A stretch of DNA of 64,000 nucleotides, from the NCBI GenBank assembly GCA_963921935.1, contig OY998176.1, positions 175,890,445 through 175,954,444 of the forward strand, read 5' to 3'. A program made the translations under genes and the position numbers. The notes under the pieces were generated by a model. That model was not told the origin of the DNA. It ran no database searches and was given only the letters and a program-made list of their open reading frames with translations. The stretch is from Galeruca laticollis. Its lineage: Eukaryota; Arthropoda; Insecta; Coleoptera; Chrysomelidae. Shown here piece after piece: positions 20,677 through 33,410 of the stretch. Numbering within the stretch: the first letter of the stretch is position 1; every line of letters begins with the position of its first letter.

Positions 20677-21668
20677 TTCGTGAATTTTTTGAAGTTTGGG
20701 CTTGTGGTGTTTTTATTTGGGTATATTTTTGTTTGGGGTAAGGCCCTGTTATAGGATTCGTTTCCTCTTCAGGGCTGGTTGGGGGTGTTTTTGTGGGTGG
20801 TTTGTGTGCGCGTATTGACTTGGCTTACGATTTGGGTAGGGCTGAAAATTCAGTTTTTTAAAGAAGCGTATGGGAAGTTGAGAGAAAAAGAGGTGTATGA
20901 AAAATTGAAAAAAAGTTTTGTGGGTGAGTTGTGTTTTTTGCTAGAAATCAACCGGAGAGAGAGGCAGGAACAATCAGCAGCGAAACTGGATGTTTTTGAG
21001 CGAACGTGGTTTTATGGTGTATGGAATGGGAACTTAAGAAGTGTCTGGTAAAGGTAGAAAAATGAATAAGACGAACCACGTTGTGTTGCGGGTAGTTAAT
21101 AGAGCGAGGAGGGTGTTTGAGATTGTTGGAGAATGGATGTTTGGAATTTTTGGTGTCTCCCATGTCTTGAGAATTAATAAGAAGCGTTGGGGAAAATTTT
21201 GAGATTTTAAGTTTATTTGAAATTTGTTGGAAAAGTGACTAGGAGACATTGAAGGATGTGTGGATGATGTCGGGTGGTGGCGACTGGATTTTCTCGAATT
21301 CGAGGTGAGGATTGGGGAGTTTAAAATGACTGGTTGATATGTTGTATGTGTGGGTTGGGTAATAATAATCTTAAATCCAAAAATTTCGTCGAACGTCGGC
21401 CCATTTGGCTAGCGAATAAATTCACTATGCTACAGGAAAAACGTGAAAAACCTTCAGCACCGACGGGGTGGGTGGGGCTCGCGGATCAATTTGATTCGCT
21501 TTCGCTCCTGATGGGAGTGAAAGCAAAGTGAGCACGCCTGCCTATATTTGTTATAAAGCAGTTGTGTCGATAAATGGAGGGTATTAAATGACGAAGTGTT
21601 TGTTGGTTGGTTGTCGTGTGAGTGTAGGTGTAGGGGATTGGCATCTTACGGAGGAAGCGTAAGACCTT
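20640..21668. other. Strand-skewed (G+T-rich) stretch, unassigned
   Basis: It starts with a (GA)n microsatellite (20641-20674). From about 20690 to 21360 the plus strand is rich in G and T and poor in C. A 90-codon plus frame (20779-21051) begins with a hydrophobic stretch and then a charged helix, but I recognise no family. The stretch lies upstream of the hAT BED exon, so it could be that element's 5' region; it could equally be another repeat. Confidence 0.4.
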
Positions 21669-23330
21669 CTTGAGGATGTGTATGGGCATGCTGACATTTA
21701 TGTAGTGGTATAATTCTCCAGATTCTCTGTTCTTATGTAGTTATTCACTACTTTCTCCATCGTTTTGAGTAGGAACGATGTTAGACAGATGGGTCTAAAA
21801 GATCGGGGATCAGTCCCGTCTTTTTTCCCTATTTTTGGTATAAAGGTTACCCTTGCCCTTCTCCATTTTCTAGGTATTAGACCCACTGCTAGACTGCTTC
21901 TTGTAATCTTCAGCAGGCGAGGAAGAATCTCATCTATCCTTGCTGTAGAAGTGCTGGAAATATTCCATCCACTTCTGGTCATTTATATGGTTGGAAGTAA
22001 CTTATTGTCCATTCCAACCGTTGTCTGGTAAATATTTTCTTAGCAATGCCCCAATCTTCCTTGCGGGAGTTTTTGGTGTAATTCATTGCTATTTCAGTGT
22101 TTGTTGCTGGTTCACTACCTAGAAAGTGGGTTCTAAGAAGAAGAATCGATTGTTCCTCTTCACCTTTCGTGTATGATCCGCCTGGCTTTTTCAGCGACAT
22201 TGCGGGGTTCGTTTCCCCATTTGCCATGACCTTTTGTAGTCTGGCCGCTGTGTGAGTGGAAATGATCTTTTTGCAAAAGGCTTGAAAATTAAGCCTTTTG
22301 GCCTTCCTTATCTCTTTATTGTACTGAGTAAGCTTCTCAATGTACCTCTGCCAATTATCGTCACGTTTGGCTCTATTAAAGACCCGACGGACCTCTTTTC
22401 TTAGGTTTGACTGGTTCTCATTCCACCAAGGAGCGTCCTTTTCTGAACGAACTTTTGACAGTGGGCAACTGGAATGAAGAGCTTCCATAATTGCCTCACT
22501 TATCTGTTCGACTCTTTGTTCTAGGTCGTAGTGCGGGTGATTTACCCCATTTACTTCGACATGTTCCAAATTGTCCTTCAGATTGGTCTTGTAAAGAGAC
22601 CAATCAGTATTTCTAGGATTTCGGATTGTAGGAATCGAGGTGATATTTCCCTCTATCCTAAATTCGATGATCCTATGGTCGGAAAGAGATGGCTCGCTTA
22701 TCACCCTTCAATCTTTTACACTTTTCCTAGAAGCAACATTAACAATTGTTACGTCCAAGACCTCTTCTCTTGCTCTCGTGACAAAGGTGGGGGTTGTCCC
22801 CACATTTAAGGTATCAAGGTTATTTGCTAAGAGATATTGTAATAAACACTCACCTTTTGCGTTATTAGTGCTTCCCCACACGGTATTGTGGGCGTTGGCA
22901 TCACAACCAATTATAATTGGCAGCCGTCTGCTATTGCAGTATCTCACTAGCTCTTGCACTTCTTCTGGCGGTATCATCGACCCGCCTCCAGCGAAGTAGG
23001 CAGAGGCAATGACGATGTCTCGGTCGATACCCCCAATGTTGAGGTGAACCATGATTGCAACAAGGTCCCGTGACACGTATTCTGAAACACAAATATATTT
23101 TATGTTATTTCTTATGATAACACGGGCACGCGGAGATACTTGCCTTTGATCATAAATCAATCTGGAATCCTTGCATGCCAAACCTTTGATTTGGCCTTCT
23201 TTGTTGATCCATGGTTCTTGTATCAGTACAATATCCAGTTGTAGTCTAGCGAACAACCTTGCAATTACCGCTGAAGCTCCCTCCGCGTGATGAAGGTTAA
23301 TCTGAGCAACATTCGCGAACGTGAAGGTGA
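21669..23330 (-). pseudogene. LINE ORF2 fragment: endonuclease and start of RT
   Basis: The minus strand from about 23330 encodes an AP-like endonuclease: INLHHAEGAS, LDIVLIQEPWI, then IIGCDANAHNTVWGS, and LSDHRIIEF. A single TGA at 22708-22710 interrupts it in frame. The link region (22704-21979) has DAPWWNENQSNLRKEVRR and ends in FQPYK. After a frameshift the RT start follows as FIPKIGKKDGTDPRSFRPI to TENLENY. It ends abruptly near 21669, so the palm and any RNase H domain are lost. The same clade as the next LINE is likely. Confidence 0.85.
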
Positions 23331-23667
23331 ATTATTATGGATAAAAGAGGCCGAGTTACTCAGCCTCTATTCATCCCCCTCCTTTGTCTCTCCCTGACCT
23401 TCCTCGACCACCATGGCAATATGATCATAGTCATTATTGTAAAATTCTTATAGATGAATAAATATATTATATGATTGGATTGTATCTCTAAATCGTGGGG
23501 CGGTGATTCTTCGCCCGTTGTTCCTCCCATTATTTGAATATAACAATAAACTATTAAATTTAAACAATTCAGTTTGAAAATCTACTAACAAAATATTATG
23601 CATAACATAAGTTACTTATCTTAAGATAGTAAGACCACTTTCAGTTCACAACCGCACACTACTAATA
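23331..23667. other. AT-rich spacer between two LINEs
   Basis: The first part (to about 23420) may still be 5' sequence of the left LINE. The rest is AT-rich with no motif I can support. Confidence 0.4.
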
Positions 23668-23803
23668 ATCGGTTCTGTATCTGTATCTGTAAAGGTTTGA
23701 AGGGTGGGTGGCCCCACAGCACTTAGGCCACAATTGGCCCATTGTGCATCCTTCTGAGGTTCAAAACTTCCTTCTAGCTCGTCATCCAGCCTACTTCCTT
23801 GAA

Positions 23804-26800
23804 TTAGGCGATAACGTCGCCTGAATTTAGTTCCCTCATATTGGCGTATGTTAGCCTGTGCTCGCCGAATACTTGAAACCTAAATTGAGAGAGTGTCTGA
23901 CATTCGCAAAGAATGTGTTCGACAGTCTCATCTTCTTGTTCACATCCTCTACAAAGTGGGGTGTTAGATAGCCCCAGTCTGTGAAGGTGTTTTCGTAGGT
24001 GGCAGTGACCAGTCAGAATTCCCGTGGTTGTTCGTAGGTTCCGCCTGTTCATAGTCACGTATTTTTTGGCTACTTTGCTATCCGGATACTGTAGCAGCTC
24101 CTTGGCAAGCCTGCAGCCTTCTGCGTCGTCCCATCTACCCTTAAACTCATTAAGGGAGTGTTCCTTTAATAGGTCGGCCGTTGCTGACGCCGATAGACCA
24201 ATGAAAGTGCCAGGTCCCAAGAGTTTTTGGGAGGCTGCCTTACTGGCTAGCGAGTCTGCAATAAGGTTTCCTTTCGATTTCTCATGGCCCTTGATCCAGC
24301 CTAAAGTGACCGTGTTGTTGTTACAGGCTTCGATTAAGGCCATGTGACATTCTAGTACTAGGCCTGATGTAATACGTGGTCTGTTCAGGGCTAGTAGTGT
24401 TTGTCTACTGTCCGTAAGGATGTATATATTATTACCTGTGGTTTTCGTTTTGGTAATCTCTTTAGTAGCGATGCAGATAGCAGTGAGCTCTGTTTGAGCA
24501 ACACCTGCATTGCAGCCCATTGCCCATTTTATGTTTAGATTCAGGGATCTGGAAAAAATACCACATCCTGAGCCTACATTGGATTTAGACCCATCTGTGA
24601 AGATGCGGATTGCGCCTTCTTCCAATAGGTCTTGTGAGTTGTTTTTAAAGATTACCTTGTAGGGCCTGTTGAAGGCATATCGCGGTGGAATCGAGTCCGT
24701 ATTGGCCTGCAGCAGTGGGATCTCCCTGAGGGCCTTATGCCATAAGTTACGTCTCAGTTTACCGGATCCTACATCAGGTTGTATACCAGTAGAGCGCAGA
24801 CGTACCATGGTCATCAAAGCAACCTCCTTGATGTATATGTCAAGGGGAGTGAGACCGAGGATTACCTCCATAGCTCTTGTTGGTGTGGTTCTCATGCCTC
24901 CTGTTGTGTTGAGGCATGCTGTTCTTTGGATTTGGTCCAGTTTGCGGACGACTGTCAGCTGGTTTGCCTTAGCTCCCCAGGCAATCGCACCGTACGTTAG
25001 CATAGGTCTGATGATGGCAGTGTAGATCCAGGCAGCAGCCTTAGGTGACATTCCCCAGATGCGGCCGATGGTTCTACGGAACTGCTCATAAGAAATATAT
25101 GCTTTTTTAACTCTGTTTTCTAAGTGGGAGTTCCACGTTAACATATTGTCAAAGGTGACTCCTAAATATTTCACCTCTGAAGAGAAATTAAGTTTGGTAT
25201 CTAGGAGCTTTGGGGCTTGATGTTTTGCAAGCTTCCTATTTTTCGTGAAGAGGACCATCTCAGTCTTTTTTTGGATTTATTGACAGCGAATGGTCTCTGC
25301 ACCATTGTTCTATGATATTGAGGGCCTCCTGCATTAAAGCGCAGAGTGTCTCCTCGAATCTTCCTGTTAGCAGAATCACTAGGTCATCTGCGTATGCTAT
25401 TGTGTAGTAGTTGTTATCATTGACGTGGCTGACCAAGGAGTCTAAGACCATGTTCCATAGTAGTGGTGAGAGCACCCCTCCCTGTGAACAACCTTTTACA
25501 ACCAAGCCTCTGATGGTTACATCATCTACACTGATTTTGATTGCTCTTTTTGAGAGCATGTTATATATCCAGCCATTTATGGTTTGGGGGATATTCTTAT
25601 TGGAAAGTGCATTTGTTATTTTAGGAAAAGTGGTTCTATCAAATGCGCCTTCTATGTCTATGAATACACCCAGGGTGGACTCCTTACTTTCCAACGATTT
25701 CTCGATGCGGCCCGCCACGAGATGAAGAGCCGAATCCGTGAATCTCCCTGGAGTGTATGCATGTTGATTTGGATGCAGTGGATTTCGTGTTATCACCACA
25801 TCTCTTATGTATCGTTCGCACAGCCTCTCTAAAGTCTTCATTGTAAACGATGTGAGGCTAATGGGTCGATATGCTTTTGGGATGGAATAGTCCATTCTTC
25901 CTGGTTTTGGTATGAACACGGCTTTGACTTCTCTCCAACCTTTTGGAATATACCTCAGTGCCAGTGAGGATCTGAGGATTCCTACCAGGTGCGGCATTAG
26001 TTCATCCAGGCCCCACTGAAGTAGGGCTGGATAAATGCCGTCCGTTCCCGGGGATTTAAAGGGGGAGAAGCCTAAGATGGCCCACCTCAGTCTGTCCGCG
26101 TCGACGATCTGTCGTCATATACGCCAGTCATCGTCCGTCGGGTAGTGATTCTCCTCATCCTACCAGGCCGCCGTATTTGTGGTTCTGGAGTCAGGGAAGT
26201 GAGTTGACATCAATAATTGAAGACTTTCCTTTAGGTTGGCAGTTTTAGTGCCATCCTCTCTGGTTAGTATACCGATATAACGGTGGGGATCTTTTGAGAG
26301 GGCTTTTTGGAGTCTAGCTGCTTGGGGGAAATCCTCGATTTCCTCGCAGTAGATTCTCCATGCCTCTCTTTGCTTTTGTCTGATGACTTTTTTATACTCT
26401 TTGAGGTGAGACTTGTATGAGTTCCAATCCTCTTTGAGTTTTGTTCTTTTAGCCTTATTGAAAGATTTCCTCGCCGTCCCCCTGAGCTGGTCAATCTCAT
26501 GGCACCACCACGAAGTGGAGGCTCCATCGAGATCGATCCGCCTGAGTGGGCAAGACATCTTGTAGGCATTAATAATGGAGTTTTGAATTGTTTCATAATA
26601 ACTTTCCAAATCTCCTTTATTGTTGGGCAACACATCCTCGACTCCTCGCAGATCCCCTTTCAAACAGTGGACATATTTTGTCCTATCCGTTTTCCTGGGG
26701 TCGCGAGTCATTGTGGAGGTTGTGAGCGCAAGTTTTATTTCGAATTTTATCCAGCGGTGGTCCGACATTGAAATATCGTCGGATACATGCCAGCCGGAGA

Positions 26801-27469
26801 TTTTATTCGAAGTATTAATAGTAGATAGGGTAATATCTATTCGCGTTTGACTACGAGAGTTAATAAAAGTTGGTTCAGTACCTCTATTTAGAATGCAAAG
26901 ATTCTTGTTAGTTATATATCATAAAAAGACTTACCTCTAGTGTTAATATCTTTGCTGCCCCAGCTTACGTGGTGAGAGTTTGAATCGCAGCCTATTACCA
27001 GTTCAAGCTTCTGGGTGAGACAGTGTTCCACAAGGTCCTCCAGCTCCTTAGTTGGTGGTGGTTTAGCTGCGTCTGAGGAGAGGTATGCGGATGCCAGTAT
27101 TAACACTTTCTTTTGACCTTTCTGTGCATATTCAACCTTCACTACCGTTAGGTTGGAGGACGAAAAATGCGTCAGTGGGTAGGTCTTAAAATTTCTAGGG
27201 ACGTATATGGCCGTCCTAGGTTGCTGATTGCTTGGAAAGCTAAAAACTAAACATTTTGGATTATTTAGACGCATGATTTTGGTTTGTCTTATCCAGGGTT
27301 CTTGGATAAGTGCTATTGTGTCCTGCATCACATCCAGGTGGCGGCAAAGTGTTGCCGAAGCCACCTTTTTGTGTTGAAGGTTGCACTGTATGAATCTTAC
27401 CTTCATTGTCCATCTCGGCTTGATGGTGGTGAGATGGATATTTCTTTTAGGCCATCTCCACTTCCTCAC
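23804..27469 (-). pseudogene. LINE ORF2: endonuclease, reverse transcriptase, RNase H
   Basis: Domains in order: endonuclease (VRFIQCNLQHKKVA, LIQEPWI, IGCDSNSHHVSWGS, MSDHRW), a linker with LRGTARKSFNKAKR, and reverse transcriptase. The RT shows FIPKPGR, AYRPISLTSF, FIDIEGAFDRT, GCSQGGVLSPLLWNM and catalytic AYADDLV. Then come a YLGVTFDNMLTW block and RNase H (IFTDGSKSN, AQTELTAI, LTDSRQ, HEKSKGNLIADSLA). A C-terminal CRGCEQEDETVEHILCEC knuckle ends it. Lesions: a one-base shift near 26925, two in-frame stops (about 26160 and 26110), and an extra A in an A-run near 25263. The product acts in target-primed reverse transcription. Confidence 0.9.
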
Positions 27470-28241
27470 TTGGAGGTGTGTTGACGTCGCCTGTGTCCTG
27501 GCTTAGAGCTGTTAGTTCTGCCAGGAGAGTGTCGGTCGCCATCTTGGAGGATGGTTCGACAGTCTCCGCAGAAGCACCAGCTTCTTGGAGTTCCTCGGGT
27601 GGGAGAGGGGGGTCCATGCTCGATCCCTTCCGTTCCGGGTCCAGTTTCTTGGCTTTAACAATCAATGAGGTGAACGCGTAGCTCATCCTCATTGATCGTT
27701 TTTTTAGGGCACCCATTTCCTCGTCTCTTACGCCAAAGACGAATAGGTGTCCTTTGGGGTTGACCTTTGCTTCGTGGTGGAAGGAAAACCATGCATCCAC
27801 CCGAAGGTCTGGGTTTTGTTTGTCCAGCCGGCGCAGCACATCCTCTTTGTCACCCAGGTCAGCGTGAGCTTCGCTGGGGACCCAGAGGGTGGCTTTTGTC
27901 AGCTGAGGGAGGTTGTCGACGTGCACCACGTCGAGCTTAGCCTCCTTCCATGGTTTCAGTTTTGAAACTGTATTCCTTAGCCACTCTAGCGTTTCGTCAT
28001 TATCGCAGGTGACTCTGATTATTTCACCAGAGTGCGACCATGACCTGAAAGTAGGTGGCTTTTTCAGACTGCTGGAGGCGGACATAAGGGTTATGTCCAA
28101 AGCCACCATTAGTTGTTTTTTGATAAGGTCTCCATTATCGGTAATTATTTTACCGTATGGATCGGCCTTATCTATAATGGCTACCCGTAAGTGGCTGGTA
28201 GCTGCTTCGCTGTAGCTTTTGTTTATGGTTTTAGCGTTCAT
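27447..28241 (-). CDS. LINE ORF1 protein (DUF4780-like), intact
   Basis: A 264-codon frame starts MNAKTINKSYSEAATSHLRV and ends EEVEMA. The central part is an RNA-binding-like fold with RVTCDNDETLEWLR, VHVDNLPQLTKATLWVPSEA and HLFVFGVRD, resembling the DUF4780 domain found in insect LINE ORF1s. The C-terminus is Pro/Glu/Ser-rich. It presumably coats LINE RNA. The frame has no stop or shift. Its stop lies 23 bases inside ORF2, so translation of ORF2 may use reinitiation or frameshifting. Confidence 0.8.
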   Translation of the reverse strand: MNAKTINKSYSEAATSHLRVAIIDKADPYGKIITDNGDLIKKQLMVALDITLMSASSSLKKPPTFRSWSHSGEIIRVTCDNDETLEWLRNTVSKLKPWKEAKLDVVHVDNLPQLTKATLWVPSEAHADLGDKEDVLRRLDKQNPDLRVDAWFSFHHEAKVNPKGHLFVFGVRDEEMGALKKRSMRMSYAFTSLIVKAKKLDPERKGSSMDPPLPPEELQEAGASAETVEPSSKMATDTLLAELTALSQDTGDVNTPPSEEVEMA

Positions 28242-28930
28242 CCGCGTCCTCTTTCCTCTTGAGGAGTTTTCCTCTGAGGTGTTGGAGCGGATGCGCTTCT
28301 TTACTTGGGGGGCGACGCGTTCCGGGCCTCTTTTGGAGGAGTAACTGCCTTCGCCACCCTTAAGTTTTTGGACGCTGGTGCCAGGTTTAGAGAGGGAGGG
28401 GCGAGTGGCGCTAGTGGTGTCGGTAGAGACGCCAGCTTGCTGCCTCGCTTTCCTCCTTCTCTTTGCCTCAGCACCGCAGATTCTTTTTCCTCGACGGTGC
28501 TTTGGTGGAGGTGAGCGTTCTCCCTCATCCTACGGTTTTTGTTTTTTTACTTGTTTTTGGTCCATTTTGGTCCCACGAGTAGCTAGGGAAATGTTCGTCA
28601 TCCCTGGCAGAGCCCCGCATGCCAGAGAAAGGCTGTTTTGCAAGGGGGTGTCGCCTGGTACCCCCAGGGGGACGTTCGTGGTCGCATTCCCTGCGGCCAT
28701 TCAGCCATCGGCACGTTCCTCACACCTTAGCTTGGGTTGTTGGAGTGTCATTTGGTTGGTCAACACTGCTGTCACTGATGACCAACAGTGCTAACGTATC
28801 CAGCGGTGCCACGAGGAGGCAGACACTCGATGGTTGCATTTCTCCATTGGACTGCAGAAAGCTACCTACAAGCAGACAAGCAAACCGCATGCAAGCAAAT
28901 AAGCAAACCAACTACAAAGCAATGGCCAAC
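28242..28930 (-). other. LINE 5' leader, with low-complexity open frames
   Basis: The region is GC-richer than its surroundings and contains a 75-codon Pro/Ala/Lys-rich minus frame (28301-28528, EGGKRGSKLASLPTPL). That frame may be the true N-terminal extension of ORF1 or just leader. Plus-strand frames here (28305-29035) are antisense shadows. Confidence 0.5.
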
Positions 28931-31900
28931 TTACAACCAACCCCGCCTAATAATCCGTTAAAACTGTTCCCACAATTTGTGGTCGAATTCACATTCAATT
29001 CAAGCCAAAATTTTTGTTTATTTAGTTGCAAATAATAATCATTCTTTTCTTTGCATTGGAATAACTATTTTAATAATCGTTGTTATCAAAATAATTTCTG
29101 TATTATCACAAATCTGATCTTTTAATTGAGATACGAATTTATATATTTTCTTTGTCGACCTACACTACTCGATTATGAGTTAGAGTCCACTATTCTATGC
29201 TTATGACATTGACTAAGAGCTCCTGCAGAAAGAGAACGAGTTCAATATTTCCTAAAATATGTATCTAAAATGTAAATAAACGCGTAATATCCGTGTATTA
29301 GTAATGAAATCTTATCAAAATGTAACAAGTGTAAAGCTAATTTTATCGATATTGGAGGAAATGGGGTTCAAGTATTATGTTTGACGAACTTGGAGAAGCA
29401 AGTGTATTTTGTGCTCTCCAATAATAACCCAGCTAAATAAAAAATTTATGATCGGTAAGTTCGTTATAAGATTAATATTTTAGTATTATTAAGACTGATA
29501 TAAGTTGAAAACCGCTTTTCTTCCTACTTGTCAACCAAAATACTGATAATAATCGTTCGAAGATTCTAGGGATGCAATTTAATAATGAATTTCTACGAAT
29601 AATATGTATTGAATATTATATTAATTGTTTCTCATTTTCCTTATGATAACCTATCTTTTGCAAAATTGATGATCCAATTTCTTTTCCAATATAAAGCGCA
29701 CATTGAGAAAACAAATCAATATCTTTTGAGTGGAATATTGTAGCGTAGTTTATAATATTAACGTGAGTCGTTTACGCAGTTTTACTGCAATCTTGCGGTA
29801 ATCTACGTCAGCATATTGAAAATAATAGAGTCATACCTATTGGTTTAAAAGTTAAATGAAATATCTCAAGAAATTTTCAATAAAAATCACCAACTTAAAA
29901 CTACAAGCTATCTGGCTGCATTCCTGACTATAGGAGTTCTCCAATGTTTCCCAATCAAGAATCCCTTCTTACTAATTCGTTAACAAAAACAAGCAATTAT
30001 AACGTTTTGGCTCATTTCTTATCATTTCTGCAGCAACTAACAATAATTGTTGGTCTCACAGCAAGCCCGACGATCTTGCGTTATGTACGCTAAAACGATG
30101 CTACCTACACCTACGCTATCTGTTAAATACGTTAACCCTCAAACGAATGACGAAGGTTATACTTTAGCTCTAACATTTGTTTGTAAGAAGTCACTTTGCT
30201 AAGAAGACTGGTAAGAACGATTGGTGAGTCGGAGCTAATAATAACGTTGAATTATTATTAATTGGATCATTGAAGTGTTTATGAACAAAATGTTAGTAAT
30301 TGAAGTCGAACGGAATTTCTCTTTAGTTTACCGTTTACTGGGTTAGATGCTATCGTAATACGTTAATAAGTACTATTAAATTTCAATCTGAACCAGAATG
30401 TAATTAATGTTTGCCAAGGTACTGACAGAGGAGATGTAAAGGCAAATGAAGAAATGTGAATGTTTCTAAACATTTAGGCACAACATTTTTAACAATAAAA
30501 GCTTGCCAAAGTAACATCCAAAGAAAAAACTATTGTTTAGTAAATATTTCTGAATTTTTGATTATTGAAATAAAATTTCGAATTAAGAAAACATTTTTTC
30601 CTTAATTTTTTATTATCGCATTATTAGCGTTCCTATAATTAAGGCAGAAAAGCTTTGTTGCAATTACTCAGGAAGTTTTCAACGCTATTTTTTGCTGGAC
30701 GTGATTAAATCGATATAACAAGTGCATTGATAATGGAAATTGAGAATAAGAGGTTTTTATTTATCATCGACGCAAAAGCGTTGGATTTATTTTGTTGGTA
30801 TAAATGTACTTCGAATGTTGATATTCAGCATTAAAGAATGAAACTGACATCAAAGATAAACATTTTTGATTGATCTTATCCTCTTTTGCTTTGAAAATAA
30901 ACATAAAATTACTAATATATACATATACACAAATCAATTGTTTCATGTATTTGTAGAAAAAAATGTAAATACATCTCTATATACTCGGAATGTTACGATA
31001 TGGTTTATCAATAGGTGTATATATATCTAACAAATACTTGAAAATAATAGTTGATTTGCAGTATTTTTTCGTACAACATGTTGCTTGAATGAACATTTCA
31101 CAACTACGACTATTTTTTCCTACAGATGAATTATTTTCCTCCAGAAAACGTTATATACATATATCTCTAGATATTTTTTTCTTCAGAAAACGAACAGATA
31201 ACTTTGAAAATAATGTTCATTGAAAAGGTTGTAAAACGAAAATGCATATTTCTAACAATTAAATACCACACCTCGAAAATAATTTTGTTTTTCCTCAAAA
31301 TGTTCACCTCTAAAATTACAAAATGACGTAACTATTCTGTATAAAACTATTTTTGTTGCATTTCTTCCCAATCAAAAAAACGAAATATTTGTGAGCTGAG
31401 AATTTTCAATTGAAATTTTTTGTTGGGGTTGGTCAAACAATTTCGGATGGGATGAGACTATTATGAATTTTTTGATTATACTTTTTCATGTGACCACAAA
31501 CTTATAATAAAGCTGAAATTAAATCTATTTTGTACATTAGAACCGAAGTGGGTAGGAATCAACCTTGTGTAAGTGGATCGATTTCTCTATTTCATGGGTG
31601 CGGCATTTGTATTTCTATATAATATTTTTGTGTAGATAAAATGATATGGCTATCTGTTCCTTCCACTTCATTTTAATTTTAAATTAACTGCATTAACACT
31701 CCTTAAAAATGTGTGTTACCGGTTTTGTTCTTTGCTGCTATTGTGCTAAAATATGAATAATTCGACAATGGTATTCAAAATATCAGGTGCAGAATAATAG
31801 GCTCAATTCTACACCAATGAGTATACGTGCCACATGTTCAAATGAGATTGCATATCGATAATATCAAACCAAACATTTGAACTTCTGGAACAAGAAAAAA

Positions 31901-32230
31901 TGATTTAAAAATTTACCTTAAGGAATTATAGGAAATATTCTCGGTGCTGTTAAAAAGTAGAGATGAACTCAAATACTTAAAATTGTATATTTCGAAGTGT
32001 TACACTACCTGGAAACCTTTCTGTCTTACGACTCACTTTCTACACTTTCTAATAGTTATTACTATATAGCGATACTAATTTTTCGGTTTATTTTCGCTCT
32101 AAAACTGGTAAATATAAACCAATGAGACGACCTAGAGTCTAGAGGCTATGAGAAACGGCAACTTTGACGGATACATTTTTATTGGTTTTGAATTGCGGCT
32201 GGATGTCTAATAATTGCTAAGTCACAAAGG
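28931..32230. other. AT-rich stretch with no recognised gene
   Basis: No protein family, RNA gene or paired terminal repeat was found in 3.3 kb. The only frame above 60 codons (30764-30946) is AT-driven. It could be intron or very old repeat. Confidence 0.5.
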
Positions 32231-32261
32231 TATATCACATGCAGAAACTCTATACTCTATT

Positions 32262-33410
32262 TTACAAAGACAGAGAATAAAAAACCCTTGCAAAATGACC
32301 ATTCAAAGTGCGTACCAGCTTGTGATTGTAAAGATCTGAATAATTGTGAATTTTATAGGCTTTAAGCAATATATAAGTGTTTGATACTGTGGATTCCCGG
32401 CCATCGCTGCGTCTTACATAAGAGTAGGTTGGATTACTATGGAGAAGTTCCACCTCTTCAACGATAGGGTCATTCTTGGAGCGGACATTCTTCCTCATGA
32501 GGATTGGGCCTGATACGAGCCACGATGGGATGGATTCCCCGACCGGGGTGCGCCTTGAAAATTTGAACATTCTTTCATGAGGGGTGGTATTTATTGAGGT
32601 GCACAGCAGCGAACGTACACAATGTAATGCTGGTTTTAACGCGAGTTCCCAGTTATAGATTGGCAGATTTTTGGACTTCAAATTAAGTCGTATCGTTCGC
32701 CATAACGTCCCATTTAATTTTTCTACTTGTGGATTATAGGGTTGGGTACGTGAAGATGCAATGCCATGGTGTCTCAAAAATGTTTGTAATTCTTCAGACA
32801 TAAAAGAGCAGCCTCTATCACTGTGTATATACAAGGGCTGGCCGAAAGTAAAGAAAATATCCTTTAGGCACTCGATGACTGTTGCTGCCGTCACGTCCTT
32901 GCATAGAAATGCGAATGGATAGCGTGAGTACTCGTCGATTACTGTAAATATGTATTTGTTGGGTGTAGTCGATGGTAGTGGACCCTTGAAGTCGATATTG
33001 AGCCTTTCAAATGGAGATATAGGTTTTATTAGGGTTCCCTTTGCCTTTGCGAAACGTGGTTTTACTTCAGCGCATACTCTACATGAAGCAGTCATTTGTT
33101 TAATATCGTCTAGCGAGTAGGGTAAGTTTTTGACCTTCGTATAGTGATACATTCTCATAATACCTGGATGCGATAGGGCGTCGTGCAGCTCCATTATCTT
33201 GTTGGTATTCATGTATGCACATACTCTTGATAAGGCATCTGCAGCGACATTTTCGACTCCAGGTCTGTAAATTATGTCGTATTTATAACAAGATAACTCG
33301 GGACGCAATGGATCGAATTTGTCGTTCTTAATTTTCGATGAATGCTTTTGATCGAATACGTGGCTGACCGATTGCTGGTCGGTGATTAGAATGGAGTGTC
33401 GTGATATCAA
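32262..33410 (-). pseudogene. Gypsy RNase H end and integrase
   Basis: The 382-codon frame begins in RNase H (LITDQQSVSHVF, then ADALSRV). It continues into an integrase with an H-H-C-C finger (HDALSHPGIMRMYHY...CRVCAEVKPRF). The catalytic core shows the first Asp in LNIDFKGPLP, the second in IHSDRGCSF, and the Glu in QPYNPQVEKLNG. The C-terminal part ends in a SNPTYSYVRRSDGRESTV block. All three catalytic residues are present. The frame is the longest intact part of the element. Confidence 0.9.

Larger units (their letters stand above)
23668..28930 (-). mobile_element. Near-complete LINE (DUF4780-type ORF1, EN-RT-RNase H)
   Basis: About 5.2 kb on the minus strand holds ORF1 (27447-28241) and ORF2 (27469 to 23804). 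ORF2's first ATG overlaps the end of ORF1 by 23 bases in another frame. A 3' region of about 135 bases ends in ACAGATACAGATACAGA, a likely tail. The 5' leader extends to about 28930. The RNase H domain places it near the I/R1/LOA group of LINEs. It carries few lesions, so it is fairly young. Confidence 0.85.

Noticed and set aside
24024..28215. Many plus-strand open frames over the two LINEs
   Set aside because: They are antisense shadows of well-supported minus-strand LINE domains.
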